Shown piece by piece: positions 8,730 through 16,774 of a stretch of 64,000 bases of DNA. The stretch spans positions 1,220,001 through 1,284,000 of the forward strand of contig NZ_CP047095.1 in NCBI RefSeq assembly GCF_009806575.1, given 5' to 3'. This stretch comes from Rossellomorea marisflavi (lineage in GTDB: Bacteria; Bacillota; Bacilli; Bacillales; Bacillaceae_B). The notes beneath the pieces are model-generated. The model ran no database searches and was not told the DNA's origin. It was given only the letters and a program-made list of their open reading frames with translations. The position numbers and the translations under genes are program-made. The first letter of the stretch is position 1; the number at the start of each line of letters is the position of its first letter.

Positions 8730-8867
8730 CTTTTGATCCGTGTCAGATATAGGAATGGGATTTTTCTGTAAGTATAAACCTTACATGGCAGGTTCATGGT
8801 TGGGGCGCCATCATATCAGTCGGGGACGTCCATGGATGTGCCGAAGGGCAAAAGCGGAAAATGAACA

Positions 8868-8910
8868 ATTAAAAAAAACAGCAGGTATGCATGAATGCAT
8901 CCTGCTGTTT
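8868..8910 (-). terminator. Terminator of the CDF transporter gene
   Basis: Read on the minus strand: AAACAGCAGGA and TCCTGCTGTTT-type arms flank a short ATGCAT-rich loop, followed by a run of eight T. Confidence 0.85.
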
Positions 8911-8912
8911 CG

Positions 8913-9800
8913 TCAATTCTCAAGTCCACTGGCGTTCTCGACATGGGTCTCGGGTTCAGGGTGAATAAAGATGACGGCTTTCTTGAATTCCTGCCTGATC
9001 CGGTCTTCAATGCGATCGCATAGCTTATGGACATTTTCAATGCTTTCTTTGGACGGCACGACCATGTGGAAGTCAATGTATTCAATTGCACCTGCGCGCC
9101 GCGTACGGAAGTCGTGAACCTCGATGTATTCATCTTGAAATGAATCGATGACATCCAGTATTGCCTGCTCCTCTTCATCGGATAACCGGGCGTCGATGAG
9201 GGGAGGGAAGGCTTCCTTCATGAGTTTCGTTGCTTCAATCATGATATAGATGGCAAGCCCGATCCCGATCAGGGGATCAAGGAACGTCCATCCTGTGACG
9301 GTGACGAGGAGAAGACTCGCTGCGACACCAAGGGAAGTGAAGACGTCTGTGAGCAAGTGGAGCGCATTGGATTTCATGGCGACTGAATTCACTCTCTTGG
9401 CCTCACGGTTCACAATCCTGGACACGATGAAGTTGATGAGAGCGCCGAGGACCATGACGCCTACGCCCAGTATCGGAAGTTTGATCGGTTCAGGGTAGAT
9501 GAGTTTATGGACACATTCATAAATGATCCAGATCCCTGCTACGTAAATCAGCAGGGTCTCGATTGTACCTGAAATGTTTTCAACCTTCCCATGTCCATAT
9601 GGATGCTCCGGATCAGCGGGCTTTCCGGAAATGCGGACGGAAATGAAGGCGATGAGGGAGGCGATGAGGTCCAATGATGAGTGAATCGCCTCTGATATGA
9701 CAGCGACGGAACCGGTGAGGATCCCGACGATGAATTTTAGTAGTACGACAAAGGAATTACTGAGTACGGATAAAAAGGCAATGCCTGAGGTATTTTTCAA
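8913..9800 (-). CDS. Cation diffusion facilitator metal exporter (YeaB/MneS-like)
   Basis: 295 residues, six predicted helices plus a cytoplasmic C-terminal domain. The metal-site residues are visible: His40 and Asp44 in helix 2 (SEAIHSSLDLIAS) and the signature HPYGHGKVE at 66-74. The C-terminal dimer domain contains further His/Asp residues (DFHMVVPS, FIHPEPETHVENA). CDF proteins exchange divalent metals for protons; the closest B. subtilis type is the manganese exporter group YeaB/YdfM, but metal specificity is inferred only. Confidence 0.9.
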   Translation of the reverse strand: MKNTSGIAFLSVLSNSFVVLLKFIVGILTGSVAVISEAIHSSLDLIASLIAFISVRISGKPADPEHPYGHGKVENISGTIETLLIYVAGIWIIYECVHKLIYPEPIKLPILGVGVMVLGALINFIVSRIVNREAKRVNSVAMKSNALHLLTDVFTSLGVAASLLLVTVTGWTFLDPLIGIGLAIYIMIEATKLMKEAFPPLIDARLSDEEEQAILDVIDSFQDEYIEVHDFRTRRAGAIEYIDFHMVVPSKESIENVHKLCDRIEDRIRQEFKKAVIFIHPEPETHVENASGLEN

Positions 9801-9999
9801 CTATCTTCACCCTATTCTATTTTCTATGTTTCTATCGTAACAAGCCCCGTGCGAGTGGGTCTACAGCAACCTTATTTGAAGGAGAAACATATGTTTTGAC
9901 CGGTGAAAAGGGTTGGATGAAGGAAACTTTATAGGATGTGGAGAAATGCAGACGGTATAAGGCACGAAGCATATTTTGTAATGGGAAAGGGTGTTTAAG

Positions 10000-10836
10000 A
10001 TGAAGCTTGGAAATGTGGGTGTTTTTGATAAAAAAAATATCGTACAGCTCTCTCGTGAAGTGGGATGGGACTATAGTGAAGAAGATGTGGAAGAAGTGTT
10101 CAAAAGCGGAAGGATGGTTGGGCATCGTCTCGAATCGGGTGAGGTCATTTCCTCAGCGGCCCTGTTCCCGTACGGTGAAGAGCTAGCCACCCTCGGTGTG
10201 GTCATCGTCAACCCGGCCTATAAGGGGAAGGGCCTGGGACGGGAGCTGGTGGAATCTGTTCTTGCCTCTAAGGATGAGCGATCGATCTTGCTGGTTGCTA
10301 CAAGGGAAGGAAAACCCTTATATGAAAAAATGGGCTTTAAGGTGACCGGGATGATTACGAAGTACATTGCTTCTGCTTTTCATCCACCACAGAATCAGCC
10401 TGAGTTCTTACTGTCCCCTATGACAGGCGAAGATATTGAAAAGGTGGCAAGCTTGGACGCTCAAGCATTCCGTGGAGACCGGAGCGTTATGCTCAGAGCA
10501 CGATATGAACGGTCGATTTCAGCCGTTGTCCTCAGGGATTCGCATGGGAAGCTGATAGGTTACGGGATGTGTGTGCAAGGCTCCGTCCACCGGGTTGCAG
10601 GGCCCATCGTCGCACCTACTGCATATGAAGCGGCGGGGATCCTTCAAGAACTTCTGAGAATGGGTGAGGGGAGTGTCCGATTGGATACATCGACGGATGA
10701 TATTGCCTTTCACAGCTATTTAGAAGGATTTGGATTCGAGGAAGACAGTCGTTCCCCGATTATGGTACAAGGTGAAGATGTCCTCGATTCAAGGAATGGG
10801 ATGTTATTCTCCCTTGCTTCGCAAGCATTGGGGTAG
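10000..10836 (+). CDS. Tandem GNAT-domain acetyltransferase
   Basis: 278 residues with two GNAT-like halves. The first has a good acetyl-CoA loop (VIVNPAYKGKGLGRELVESVL, about residues 68-88) and ends in PLYEKMGFKVTG. The second (from about residue 135) is degenerate and ends in YLEGFGFEEDSRSP. The ATG at 10000 is preferred to GTG 9991 because AAAGGG lies 8 bases upstream of it. Such proteins often acetylate small amines; the substrate is unknown. Monocistronic, ending near a hairpin shared with the convergent hydrolase gene. Confidence 0.75.
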   Translation: MKLGNVGVFDKKNIVQLSREVGWDYSEEDVEEVFKSGRMVGHRLESGEVISSAALFPYGEELATLGVVIVNPAYKGKGLGRELVESVLASKDERSILLVATREGKPLYEKMGFKVTGMITKYIASAFHPPQNQPEFLLSPMTGEDIEKVASLDAQAFRGDRSVMLRARYERSISAVVLRDSHGKLIGYGMCVQGSVHRVAGPIVAPTAYEAAGILQELLRMGEGSVRLDTSTDDIAFHSYLEGFGFEEDSRSPIMVQGEDVLDSRNGMLFSLASQALG

Positions 10837-10871
10837 AAAGATCAACTGCCCTTCCGCCGGATTCAAGTCAT

Positions 10872-10903
10872 GAAAAATGCCCCGACATTCGCGGGGCATC
10901 CGA
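10872..10903 (-). terminator. Terminator of the alpha/beta hydrolase gene
   Basis: Minus-strand hairpin ATGCCCCG / CGGGGCAT followed by TTTTTC. It lies between convergent genes. Confidence 0.75.
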
Positions 10904-10913
10904 TGGTTTATAG

Positions 10914-11717
10914 TTATTTCAATAGCTTAAGCAGTTCTTCGTTGCACTTTTCCTTTTCATCGTACACAAGGCCATGTCCGCTTTCTTCAAATGGAATCAG
11001 CACGGCATCGTTCAATTCTTCGACTAAGCGTTCACTGAAGGCAAAGTCACAGATCCGGTCTTGCTTTCCATGCATGATGGTGACGGGCACAGACACAGAA
11101 GTAAGCTCACTGCGAAGATCTTCATCCCGGAGAGAAGCTGCACAGGCAATGGTGCCGTGGGCGGATGCTTCAAGCCCGAGACCGAGGAACCATGCGTCGA
11201 GCTCATCAGACGTCTCGCTGTGGTAGAAGTTTCCGCCGAATTCTTTCAGTGCTGCCGGTCTATCCGCTTTGATTCCTTCAATCAGCTCATCGACTTCTTC
11301 CTTCTTCATACCGTACGGGTAGCCGTCCCGCTGGGTGAAGATCGGGGCTGCCGGTCCCATCAGGATCAAACGCGACAGTTCTTTTCCTGCAAATTTACTT
11401 GCATACCGGATGCTGATCGGTCCACCCATGGAGAAGCCGGCGAGATAAAAGTCTTGAAGGCCAAGCTCGTCGACGACTTTTCCGATATCAGAAGCGAGGG
11501 TGTCATAATCGTAGCCGAAAGCAGGCTTGTCCGATTGTCCGAATCCACGAAGATCGACCCCGATGAAGCGATAGCCTTTCTGAGGCAATTCGTTCATCTG
11601 ATATTCGAACATTTTGTGATTCACAGGCCACCCGTGTATGAATACAATCGGTTGACCTTCCCCGATATCTTCCACAAAGAGCTTCACATCTTTATCTACA
11701 GTGATATATTTACCCAT
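10914..11717 (-). CDS. Alpha/beta hydrolase (non-haem haloperoxidase/arylesterase type)
   Basis: 267 residues. The oxyanion motif HGWPVN lies at about 29-34, the nucleophile elbow GFSMGG gives Ser96, a probable acid lies in GKQDRICDF, and the catalytic His lies in SGHGLVYDEK. The Bacillus/Pseudomonas cofactor-free haloperoxidase and esterase group has this order and length. No signal peptide, so cytoplasmic. Substrate unknown. Monocistronic. Confidence 0.8.
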   Translation of the reverse strand: MGKYITVDKDVKLFVEDIGEGQPIVFIHGWPVNHKMFEYQMNELPQKGYRFIGVDLRGFGQSDKPAFGYDYDTLASDIGKVVDELGLQDFYLAGFSMGGPISIRYASKFAGKELSRLILMGPAAPIFTQRDGYPYGMKKEEVDELIEGIKADRPAALKEFGGNFYHSETSDELDAWFLGLGLEASAHGTIACAASLRDEDLRSELTSVSVPVTIMHGKQDRICDFAFSERLVEELNDAVLIPFEESGHGLVYDEKEKCNEELLKLLK

Positions 11718-11875
11718 TTCTACATCATACTCCCTCTTGGTTAATGAGTTAACTTTTCCCTCAAGGAAAGGCGATTAAACAATCGGGTTCTTTCCTGTAG
11801 AAATACCAGTTGCAATCCCCGCCCGATTTTACTAAAGTATAGAGTTAGACAGGTTTTATAGAGGAGGACCCGAAA

Positions 11876-13261
11876 TTGACAACATCCAACCCTGAAACGA
11901 TGGTTGCGACAATACATGGATTAGACGACAGAGGCTCGGGCCGTGCCAGCGTGTGGCGCGAAAACGAGCTTGGTAATAAACGAAAATTGAAGCTTACAAT
12001 CCCTCAGACCCTTCCTGGTGAAGAAGTCCAGGTGACGGTGGATAAGCCCGAGAAAAAACGCTGGAGGACAATGCCTCAAGAGATCATCACGCCGAGTCCC
12101 GAACGGACAACCCCTCCATGCCCACACTTTGATCGCTGCGGCGGCTGTGTATGGCAGCACTGGGAGTACGAAGGCCAGCTCAAGGAAAAGACCAACCACG
12201 TCAAGCATGCCCTTGAAGCAGAAGGATTCGACCCTGCATTGGTGAGGGATGCCATGGGAATGGACAACCCTTGGCGTTACCGCAACAAGATGGAGTTCAC
12301 CTTCTCTAAAGAAGGGGAGCTCGGACTGCATGAGCAGGGGAACTTCCGAAAGGTCATTTCCCTTGAAACGTGCTTGATCGCAAGCGAGCAGATGGTGGAA
12401 GCAGCGATGGAAGTCGCCGCCTGGACCAAGGAACACGGCCTGAAAGGGTATGACAAGGAGGCGCATGAAGGCCTTCTGCGCCACTTGATGGTCCGACAAT
12501 CCTTTGCTACGGGTGAATTGATGCTGGGCGTGTTTGCAACGGAAGCCCCGACGGGTGATCTTCAGGCTGCCGTCGATGATTTGAAAGCACGTGTAGAAGC
12601 GAAATTCCCGCATGTGAAGAGCCTTCTGTGGATGGAAAACACCGATTGGGCAGACCGTACCCAGGCGGAAGAAATCCATGTCCTTGCCGGTCGTGATTTC
12701 ATCTATGATGAGATGGACGGGTACCGATTCCGTCTGTGGTTCGATACGTTCTTCCAAACGAACCCGACACAGGCACAGAAGCTTGTGGACCTCGCCATTG
12801 AAATGGGCAAACCGAAGGAAACGGAAAAAATGATCGACCTCTTCTGTGGTGTCGGTACATTCTCCCTTCCATTCGCAAGCCGTGTCGGCGCCCTTGCCGG
12901 CATTGAAATCGTGGAAAGCTCCATCGAGTCGGCAAAACGGAATGCCAGTGACAATTATATTTCCAACACAACCTTCCTTGCGAAGGATGCACGAAATGGC
13001 ATCGACGAGATTCTTGAGAGCTTTGGACGTCCCGAACTGCTCCTTCTTGATCCCCCGCGCTCAGGTGCAGGCGGCAAAGTGATGAGACGGATCGGCCGTG
13101 CCCAGCCGGAAAGGATCGTCTACGTATCCTGCAACCCGGATACGTTCGCGACAGACGTTAAAGAACTTGAAGCCTTCGGGTATAAGCTCGATGATGTACA
13201 ACCAGTCGACCTGTTCCCTCACACGGTGCACGTGGAAGTCGTCGCAAGTCTGAGTAAGTAA
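11876..13261 (+). CDS. rlmCD: 23S rRNA (uracil-5-)-methyltransferase, RlmCD/RumA family
   Basis: 461 residues. It has an N-terminal TRAM-like region, a 4Fe-4S cysteine motif CPHFDRCGGC (Cys82, 88 and 91, with a later Cys), a SAM-binding LFCGVGTFSLP motif, and the catalytic cysteine motif YVSCNPDT at about residue 411. Enzymes of this family add the C5 methyl group to U747 and/or U1939 of 23S rRNA; in Bacillus one enzyme can do both. The start is TTG 11876 behind GAGGAGGA. B. subtilis has two paralogues (YefA and YfjO); which one this matches is not decided here. Confidence 0.85.
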   Translation: MTTSNPETMVATIHGLDDRGSGRASVWRENELGNKRKLKLTIPQTLPGEEVQVTVDKPEKKRWRTMPQEIITPSPERTTPPCPHFDRCGGCVWQHWEYEGQLKEKTNHVKHALEAEGFDPALVRDAMGMDNPWRYRNKMEFTFSKEGELGLHEQGNFRKVISLETCLIASEQMVEAAMEVAAWTKEHGLKGYDKEAHEGLLRHLMVRQSFATGELMLGVFATEAPTGDLQAAVDDLKARVEAKFPHVKSLLWMENTDWADRTQAEEIHVLAGRDFIYDEMDGYRFRLWFDTFFQTNPTQAQKLVDLAIEMGKPKETEKMIDLFCGVGTFSLPFASRVGALAGIEIVESSIESAKRNASDNYISNTTFLAKDARNGIDEILESFGRPELLLLDPPRSGAGGKVMRRIGRAQPERIVYVSCNPDTFATDVKELEAFGYKLDDVQPVDLFPHTVHVEVVASLSK

Positions 13262-13275
13262 CTTGATAAGGAACG

Positions 13276-13584
13276 AGGCTGGGGCATGTCTTAGTCATAG
13301 GGAAACCCGAATTCATTGGCCAATAAACAGGCATATGAATTCGGGTTTTTGATTTGTTCGTAAATAACATGTGTATGTCATTGTTTCCAGCGGTTGATTG
13401 GAGTGCAAGACGTAGACTCCTCCTGCGGGAAGTGTAGCTGATGTGAGACCCCGCAGGCTTGCCGAGGAGGCTCACGGGCTACCCGCGGAAAGCGAAGTCT
13501 TGCACGGAAATCATAAGCGGCATTAAGAACTTATATTGATGATGTTCGTCATGAAATGGCACCTCTTTGGTTTTATCCCAGCCT
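13276..13584. repeat. Foldback intergenic repeat, copy 1 (full length, 309 bp)
   Basis: The 399-base gap between rlmCD and the next gene is filled by this element. Its ends are complementary (AGGCTGGGG and TCCCAGCCT). Inside are a long hairpin (13303-13348, arms AAACCCGAATTCAT / ATGAATTCGGGTTT), then TGCAAGAC paired with GTCTTGCA, GTAGC paired with GGCTAC, and CCTGCGGG paired with CCCGCAGG. Related copies lie at 32955-33157 and 40731-41007. No open frame in it looks coding. Similar G+C-rich intergenic repeats (core GACTCCTGCGG..GCGGAAAGCGA) are widespread in Bacillaceae. Confidence 0.8.
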
Positions 13585-13660
13585 TTATTTCGAAAAAAGA
13601 AATGAACCAAAAGGGGAGTGATGGTAAACTTTAACTACTAAGAGAGAAGGGGAGATCTCC

Positions 13661-14101
13661 ATGAACATCGTGAAAGCAACACTGAGCGACCTTGAATCGG
13701 TCGCACACCTATTCAATGAATACCGCATCTTTTACAAAAGGCCATCTAATCCCGAAGGCGCAAAGACATTCATCCAAGAGCGTCTAACAACTGGTGACTC
13801 CGTGATTTTTCTTGCAGGTGATGATCAAGGAGTGATCGGATTCACCCAACTTTACCCGACATTCACCTCGATCGGGATGAAGAGGGCATGGATCCTCAAC
13901 GATCTTTATGTGTCAGAAGATGCCCGGGGGGCGGGAGTCGGGCAGGCTCTGCTCCACAAGGCAAGGACGTTTGCCCGGGAAACGGGGGCTGCTTCCATCT
14001 GCCTCAGTACAGCCCCTGACAATGACGTGGCACGCAGGCTGTATGAAAAGAATGGGTACCGCCAGGATCAAATCTTTCTTCACTATGAATTGGAGCTGTG
14101 A
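13661..14101 (+). CDS. GNAT-family N-acetyltransferase
   Basis: 146 residues with a complete single GNAT domain. The acetyl-CoA loop reads LYVSEDARGAGVGQALLHKA (about residues 83-102) and the end NDVARRLYEKNGYRQD is typical. GAGAAGGGGAG precedes ATG 13661. Three bases separate it from the downstream phosphatase gene, so the two are co-transcribed. Substrate unknown. Confidence 0.85.
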   Translation: MNIVKATLSDLESVAHLFNEYRIFYKRPSNPEGAKTFIQERLTTGDSVIFLAGDDQGVIGFTQLYPTFTSIGMKRAWILNDLYVSEDARGAGVGQALLHKARTFARETGAASICLSTAPDNDVARRLYEKNGYRQDQIFLHYELEL

Positions 14102-14104
14102 ACC

Positions 14105-14740
14105 GTGGTGAAATTATATATTACAAGACATGGTGAAACGCAGTGGAATAGGGAGAAACGGATGCAGGGGTGGAAGGATTCGGATTTAACACCGGCAGGA
14201 GAAGAAGACGCCCGGGCCCTTGCGCAGGTATTGAAGCGGGTTTCCTTTGAGGCTGTATACTCAAGCCCGATCGGTCGGGCAAGGAAGACGGCAGAGCTGC
14301 TTGTGGACCAAGCCCCCATCATCCTCGAGGAAGATCTGAGGGAAATCGGGATGGGCGATTGGGAGGGAAGGACGCAGGAGGAAGTGAGGGCCGCCGATCC
14401 GGAACGCTTTCATACATTCTGGAACAAGCCCCATGTCTATGAGACCGAGACGGGAGAGACCTTCAATCAGGTTATGGACCGTGTGGAGTCTTTCTTGAAA
14501 AAGGTTCAGGTTCACCAGGGGACGATCCTTGTGGTGACCCATTCCATTTTCATCAAAGCCCTGCTGGCCTATGTAAAGGAACTCCCACTGGACAAACTGT
14601 GGTCGCCTCCCTTTATCGAAGCCACCAGCCTCACGGTCATTGAAGGGGCCGGGGGAAGTATGAAATTGTGGTGGAAGGAAATACTTCGCATAAAGAGTAA
14701 GAAAATTGAAACTTTTTACAGACTGAACCGTATAAGCTAG
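14105..14740 (+). CDS. Histidine phosphatase family protein (phosphoglycerate-mutase-like)
   Basis: 211 residues. The catalytic motif RHGETQWN starts at residue 8 with the phospho-accepting His9. A second catalytic His is in VVTHSIFIKAL. The partner Arg/Glu residues lie in SSPIGRARKTAELL and DLREIGMGDWEG. The length and motifs fit the broad-specificity phosphatase (PhoE/GpmB-like) branch rather than the glycolytic mutase. GTG start 3 bases after the GNAT gene. Natural substrate unknown. Confidence 0.85.
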   Translation: MVKLYITRHGETQWNREKRMQGWKDSDLTPAGEEDARALAQVLKRVSFEAVYSSPIGRARKTAELLVDQAPIILEEDLREIGMGDWEGRTQEEVRAADPERFHTFWNKPHVYETETGETFNQVMDRVESFLKKVQVHQGTILVVTHSIFIKALLAYVKELPLDKLWSPPFIEATSLTVIEGAGGSMKLWWKEILRIKSKKIETFYRLNRIS

Positions 14741-14768
14741 TAAGAGCATCAAAAGGGAGGTGAATCTT

Positions 14769-14933
14769 ATGTTGTGGATCATCATTGGTGTCGCTGTCGT
14801 ATTCGGTCTCGGCTCTGCCCTCATCAATGGTCGAAGGGAGAAATACTCCTTTGATGTGGCGAACGATCAGGAACGGGTGCTTCAAGAAGAAGAGAGGGTC
14901 AAGGCAAATAGCTGGTTCGGCGGCGGATTGTAA
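14769..14933 (+). CDS. Short membrane-anchored protein, 54 residues
   Basis: A small gene behind a perfect AAAAGGGAGGTGA ribosome binding site. It encodes an N-terminal transmembrane segment (MLWIIIGVAVVFGLGSALI) and an acidic soluble tail (NDQERVLQEEERVKANSWF) ending in GGGL. A strong terminator follows at once. It may share the transcript of the GNAT-phosphatase pair. No family recognised. Confidence 0.6.
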   Translation: MLWIIIGVAVVFGLGSALINGRREKYSFDVANDQERVLQEEERVKANSWFGGGL

Positions 14934-14934
14934 G

Positions 14935-14972
14935 AAATGCGTGGGGTATTCCTTGCCCCACGCATTTTTTTA
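14935..14972 (+). terminator. Rho-independent terminator
   Basis: Stem AAATGCGTGGGG / CCCCACGCATTT followed by seven T. It can also act on the convergent regulator gene. Confidence 0.85.
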
Positions 14973-15515
14973 GTGGGATGGGGAATCGGGAATCATCGTG
15001 ATGGCGATGGTTCTCAGTGGTTCCCTATCCTTTTTTTCTTGTGTAGCGCCGGTGTAGTATTTCTTCACGAGCTCCCCGATTTCCGTCTGCAATTGTTGGT
15101 ATTCGGCATCACTCAATTTCATTTCAACCATGGAGAAAGAGGCTTTGTCCTCATCGTCTCCAATTCGTTTCAAGTAATCTTCATATTGCGCTGAAACCAT
15201 CAGCTGATACCGTGAGAAGTGGAGGAGCTTCTCCTCACCTGAAGCTTCCTTCCATTCTTCTTTGGAAATGGTGGCTTCCTCTTCGTTCAATACATAATAT
15301 TTTTCAGAAACAGACTTTACTTTTTTCTCACGGGTCACACGGATGATCCCTGCATGGGCAAGGGTCTGGATGTGGCGATAGAGTGTGGCCTGCGGGACAT
15401 CTTCAATCACTTTGACCATTTCTAAAGGTGTCAGGCCTTCTACTTTGTTCCTCATGAGAGCCTGGCATATTTTCATCCGGACGGGATGCATCATCAACTC
15501 GGCTTTATTTTTCAA
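14970..15515 (-). CDS. Winged-helix transcriptional regulator (ArsR/PadR-like), probable local regulator of yxlEFG-like operon
   Basis: 181 residues. The winged helix sits in the first 75 residues (MMHPVRMKICQALMRNKVEG, PQATLYRHIQTLAHAGIIRV). The rest is helical with charged segments, resembling the C-terminal effector or dimer part of such proteins. It is divergent from the yxlE-like gene; the 117-base gap holds a perfect 9-bp palindrome (15594-15615) and GAATTGCAATTC (15569-15580) as candidate operators. In B. subtilis the yxlEFG genes sit instead in the sigY operon. No sigma factor is found here, so this regulator probably replaces that control. Confidence 0.7.
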   Translation of the reverse strand: MKNKAELMMHPVRMKICQALMRNKVEGLTPLEMVKVIEDVPQATLYRHIQTLAHAGIIRVTREKKVKSVSEKYYVLNEEEATISKEEWKEASGEEKLLHFSRYQLMVSAQYEDYLKRIGDDEDKASFSMVEMKLSDAEYQQLQTEIGELVKKYYTGATQEKKDREPLRTIAITMIPDSPSH

Positions 15516-15593
15516 TGGAATGCTCCTTTACCTCGCTTTTGTAATCTCATTATAAAAAATGAGAATAGGAATTGCAATTCATCCACTTATCTA

Positions 15594-15615
15594 TTATCAT
15601 TATCAATAATGATAA
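15594..15615. promoter_or_regulatory. Palindromic candidate operator before yxlEFG-like operon
   Basis: Perfect inverted repeat with arms TTATCATTA and TAATGATAA around TCAA, in the divergent intergenic region, ending 17 bases before the yxlE-like start. The arm order is the reverse of a Fur box. Confidence 0.5.
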
Positions 15616-15632
15616 CGAAAAGGGTGATGAGA

Positions 15633-15872
15633 ATGAACTTACATTACGGGATAGATGATTTAACATTTTTGGATATAGAGGCCATGTTGCCGCTTATCCT
15701 GCCGATTGTGATCATCAGTCTGATGCTGATCGTTTTGGCCTTAACAGATTTATATAAAAATCGGGAGTTCAGAGAGCATAAGCGTATGTGGGTGTTGGTC
15801 ATCGTATTTGCGAATACCATTGGTCCTGTTCTTTACTTTGTTTTCGGTCGGAAAGAGGGTCAGAGAAGATGA
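15633..15872 (+). CDS. yxlE: YxlE-like membrane protein (PLDc_N domain)
   Basis: 79 residues with two transmembrane segments and the PLDc_N pattern (ALTDLYKNREFREHKRMW, then NTIGPVLYFVFGRKE). In B. subtilis YxlE belongs to the sigY-yxlCDEFG operon and dampens SigY activity; such proteins also accompany ABC transporters. ATG 15633 is used because AAAAGGG lies 8 bases upstream. It overlaps the ABC ATPase gene by ATGA, so translation is coupled. Confidence 0.7.
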   Translation: MNLHYGIDDLTFLDIEAMLPLILPIVIISLMLIVLALTDLYKNREFREHKRMWVLVIVFANTIGPVLYFVFGRKEGQRR

Positions 15873-16774
15873 AGCTTGAAGTGAAAAATGTGAGTAAAAC
15901 CTATAAAGGTCATGTGGCCGTCCACCCCTTCACCTTGATGGTGGATGAGGGGGCTTGCACAGGTCTGATCGGACCGAACGGGGCGGGGAAATCAACATTG
16001 ATGCGATTGATGACGGGTATGGAGGAACCTGAGATCGGAGAGATTTTACTGAATGACAAGCCGATTTCCTCCATGAAAAAGGAAATCGGCTATCTCCCCC
16101 AGTATCCAGCCTTCTACGAATGGATGACGGCACGTGAATACTTGTCGTTCATGGGAAGGCTTTCCGGTATAGCTCCCTTTGACCTGGAACATGACACTCG
16201 TGAGCTTTTGAGTAAAGTTGGACTTTCCAATCGATCAAATGATCGCATCGCCACCTTTTCAGGTGGGATGAAACAACGACTTGGGATAGCCCAGGCACTC
16301 TTACATAAGCCCTCACTCGTCATTATGGATGAACCTGTATCAGCCCTTGATCCTGTCGGTAGAAGGGAAGTGCTCTCGATTCTGGAAGAGATCAAAAATC
16401 AGACGACCTTGATCATCTCCACTCATATTCTGAGTGACGCAGAGGAAATCTGTCAGCGCTTCGTCATGATGAGGGAAGGGAAAAAGGTTGAAGATGCCAT
16501 GCTCCAAGATCTTCTTGATCGTTACTCCCATCCGATCATTCGGTTGGATGCAGCTTCTATCGATAGGGGATGGGTGGATCATGTTGCCCGGTTGTCATTT
16601 GTAGACTCGGTCAATGTTACAGGGAGAAGCATGAGCATTCTGCTTGAAGATCCGGTTCGCGATAAGGGAAGACTCTTGCAGGAAGCATTGGACCACTCGG
16701 TGGATATCCGTAAATTCGAATTGGGCAGGGATTCCCTGGAAGAGATCTTTATAAGGATGGTGACGAAACCATGA
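15869..16774 (+). CDS. yxlF: ABC transporter ATP-binding protein (YxlF-like)
   Basis: 301 residues. Walker A is GPNGAGKST (35-43), the signature is FSGGMKQRLGIAQALL, Walker B is LVIMDEP, and the switch His lies in STHILSDAEE. The C-terminal 80 residues form the extra domain common in ABC-2 type exporters. It overlaps its neighbours by four bases on both sides (ATGA), the sign of a tight yxlE-yxlF-yxlG operon. Exported substrate unknown. Confidence 0.85.
   Translation: MKLEVKNVSKTYKGHVAVHPFTLMVDEGACTGLIGPNGAGKSTLMRLMTGMEEPEIGEILLNDKPISSMKKEIGYLPQYPAFYEWMTAREYLSFMGRLSGIAPFDLEHDTRELLSKVGLSNRSNDRIATFSGGMKQRLGIAQALLHKPSLVIMDEPVSALDPVGRREVLSILEEIKNQTTLIISTHILSDAEEICQRFVMMREGKKVEDAMLQDLLDRYSHPIIRLDAASIDRGWVDHVARLSFVDSVNVTGRSMSILLEDPVRDKGRLLQEALDHSVDIRKFELGRDSLEEIFIRMVTKP

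Noticed and set aside
8740..8964. 74-codon + strand open frame between the small membrane gene and the CDF gene
   Set aside because: It runs through the CDF terminator and into the CDF gene; Cys/Trp-rich text without family.
15594..15615. Fur box
   Set aside because: The arms TTATCATTA/TAATGATAA are in the reverse order of the Fur consensus (GATAAT..ATTATC), and the operon has no iron gene.
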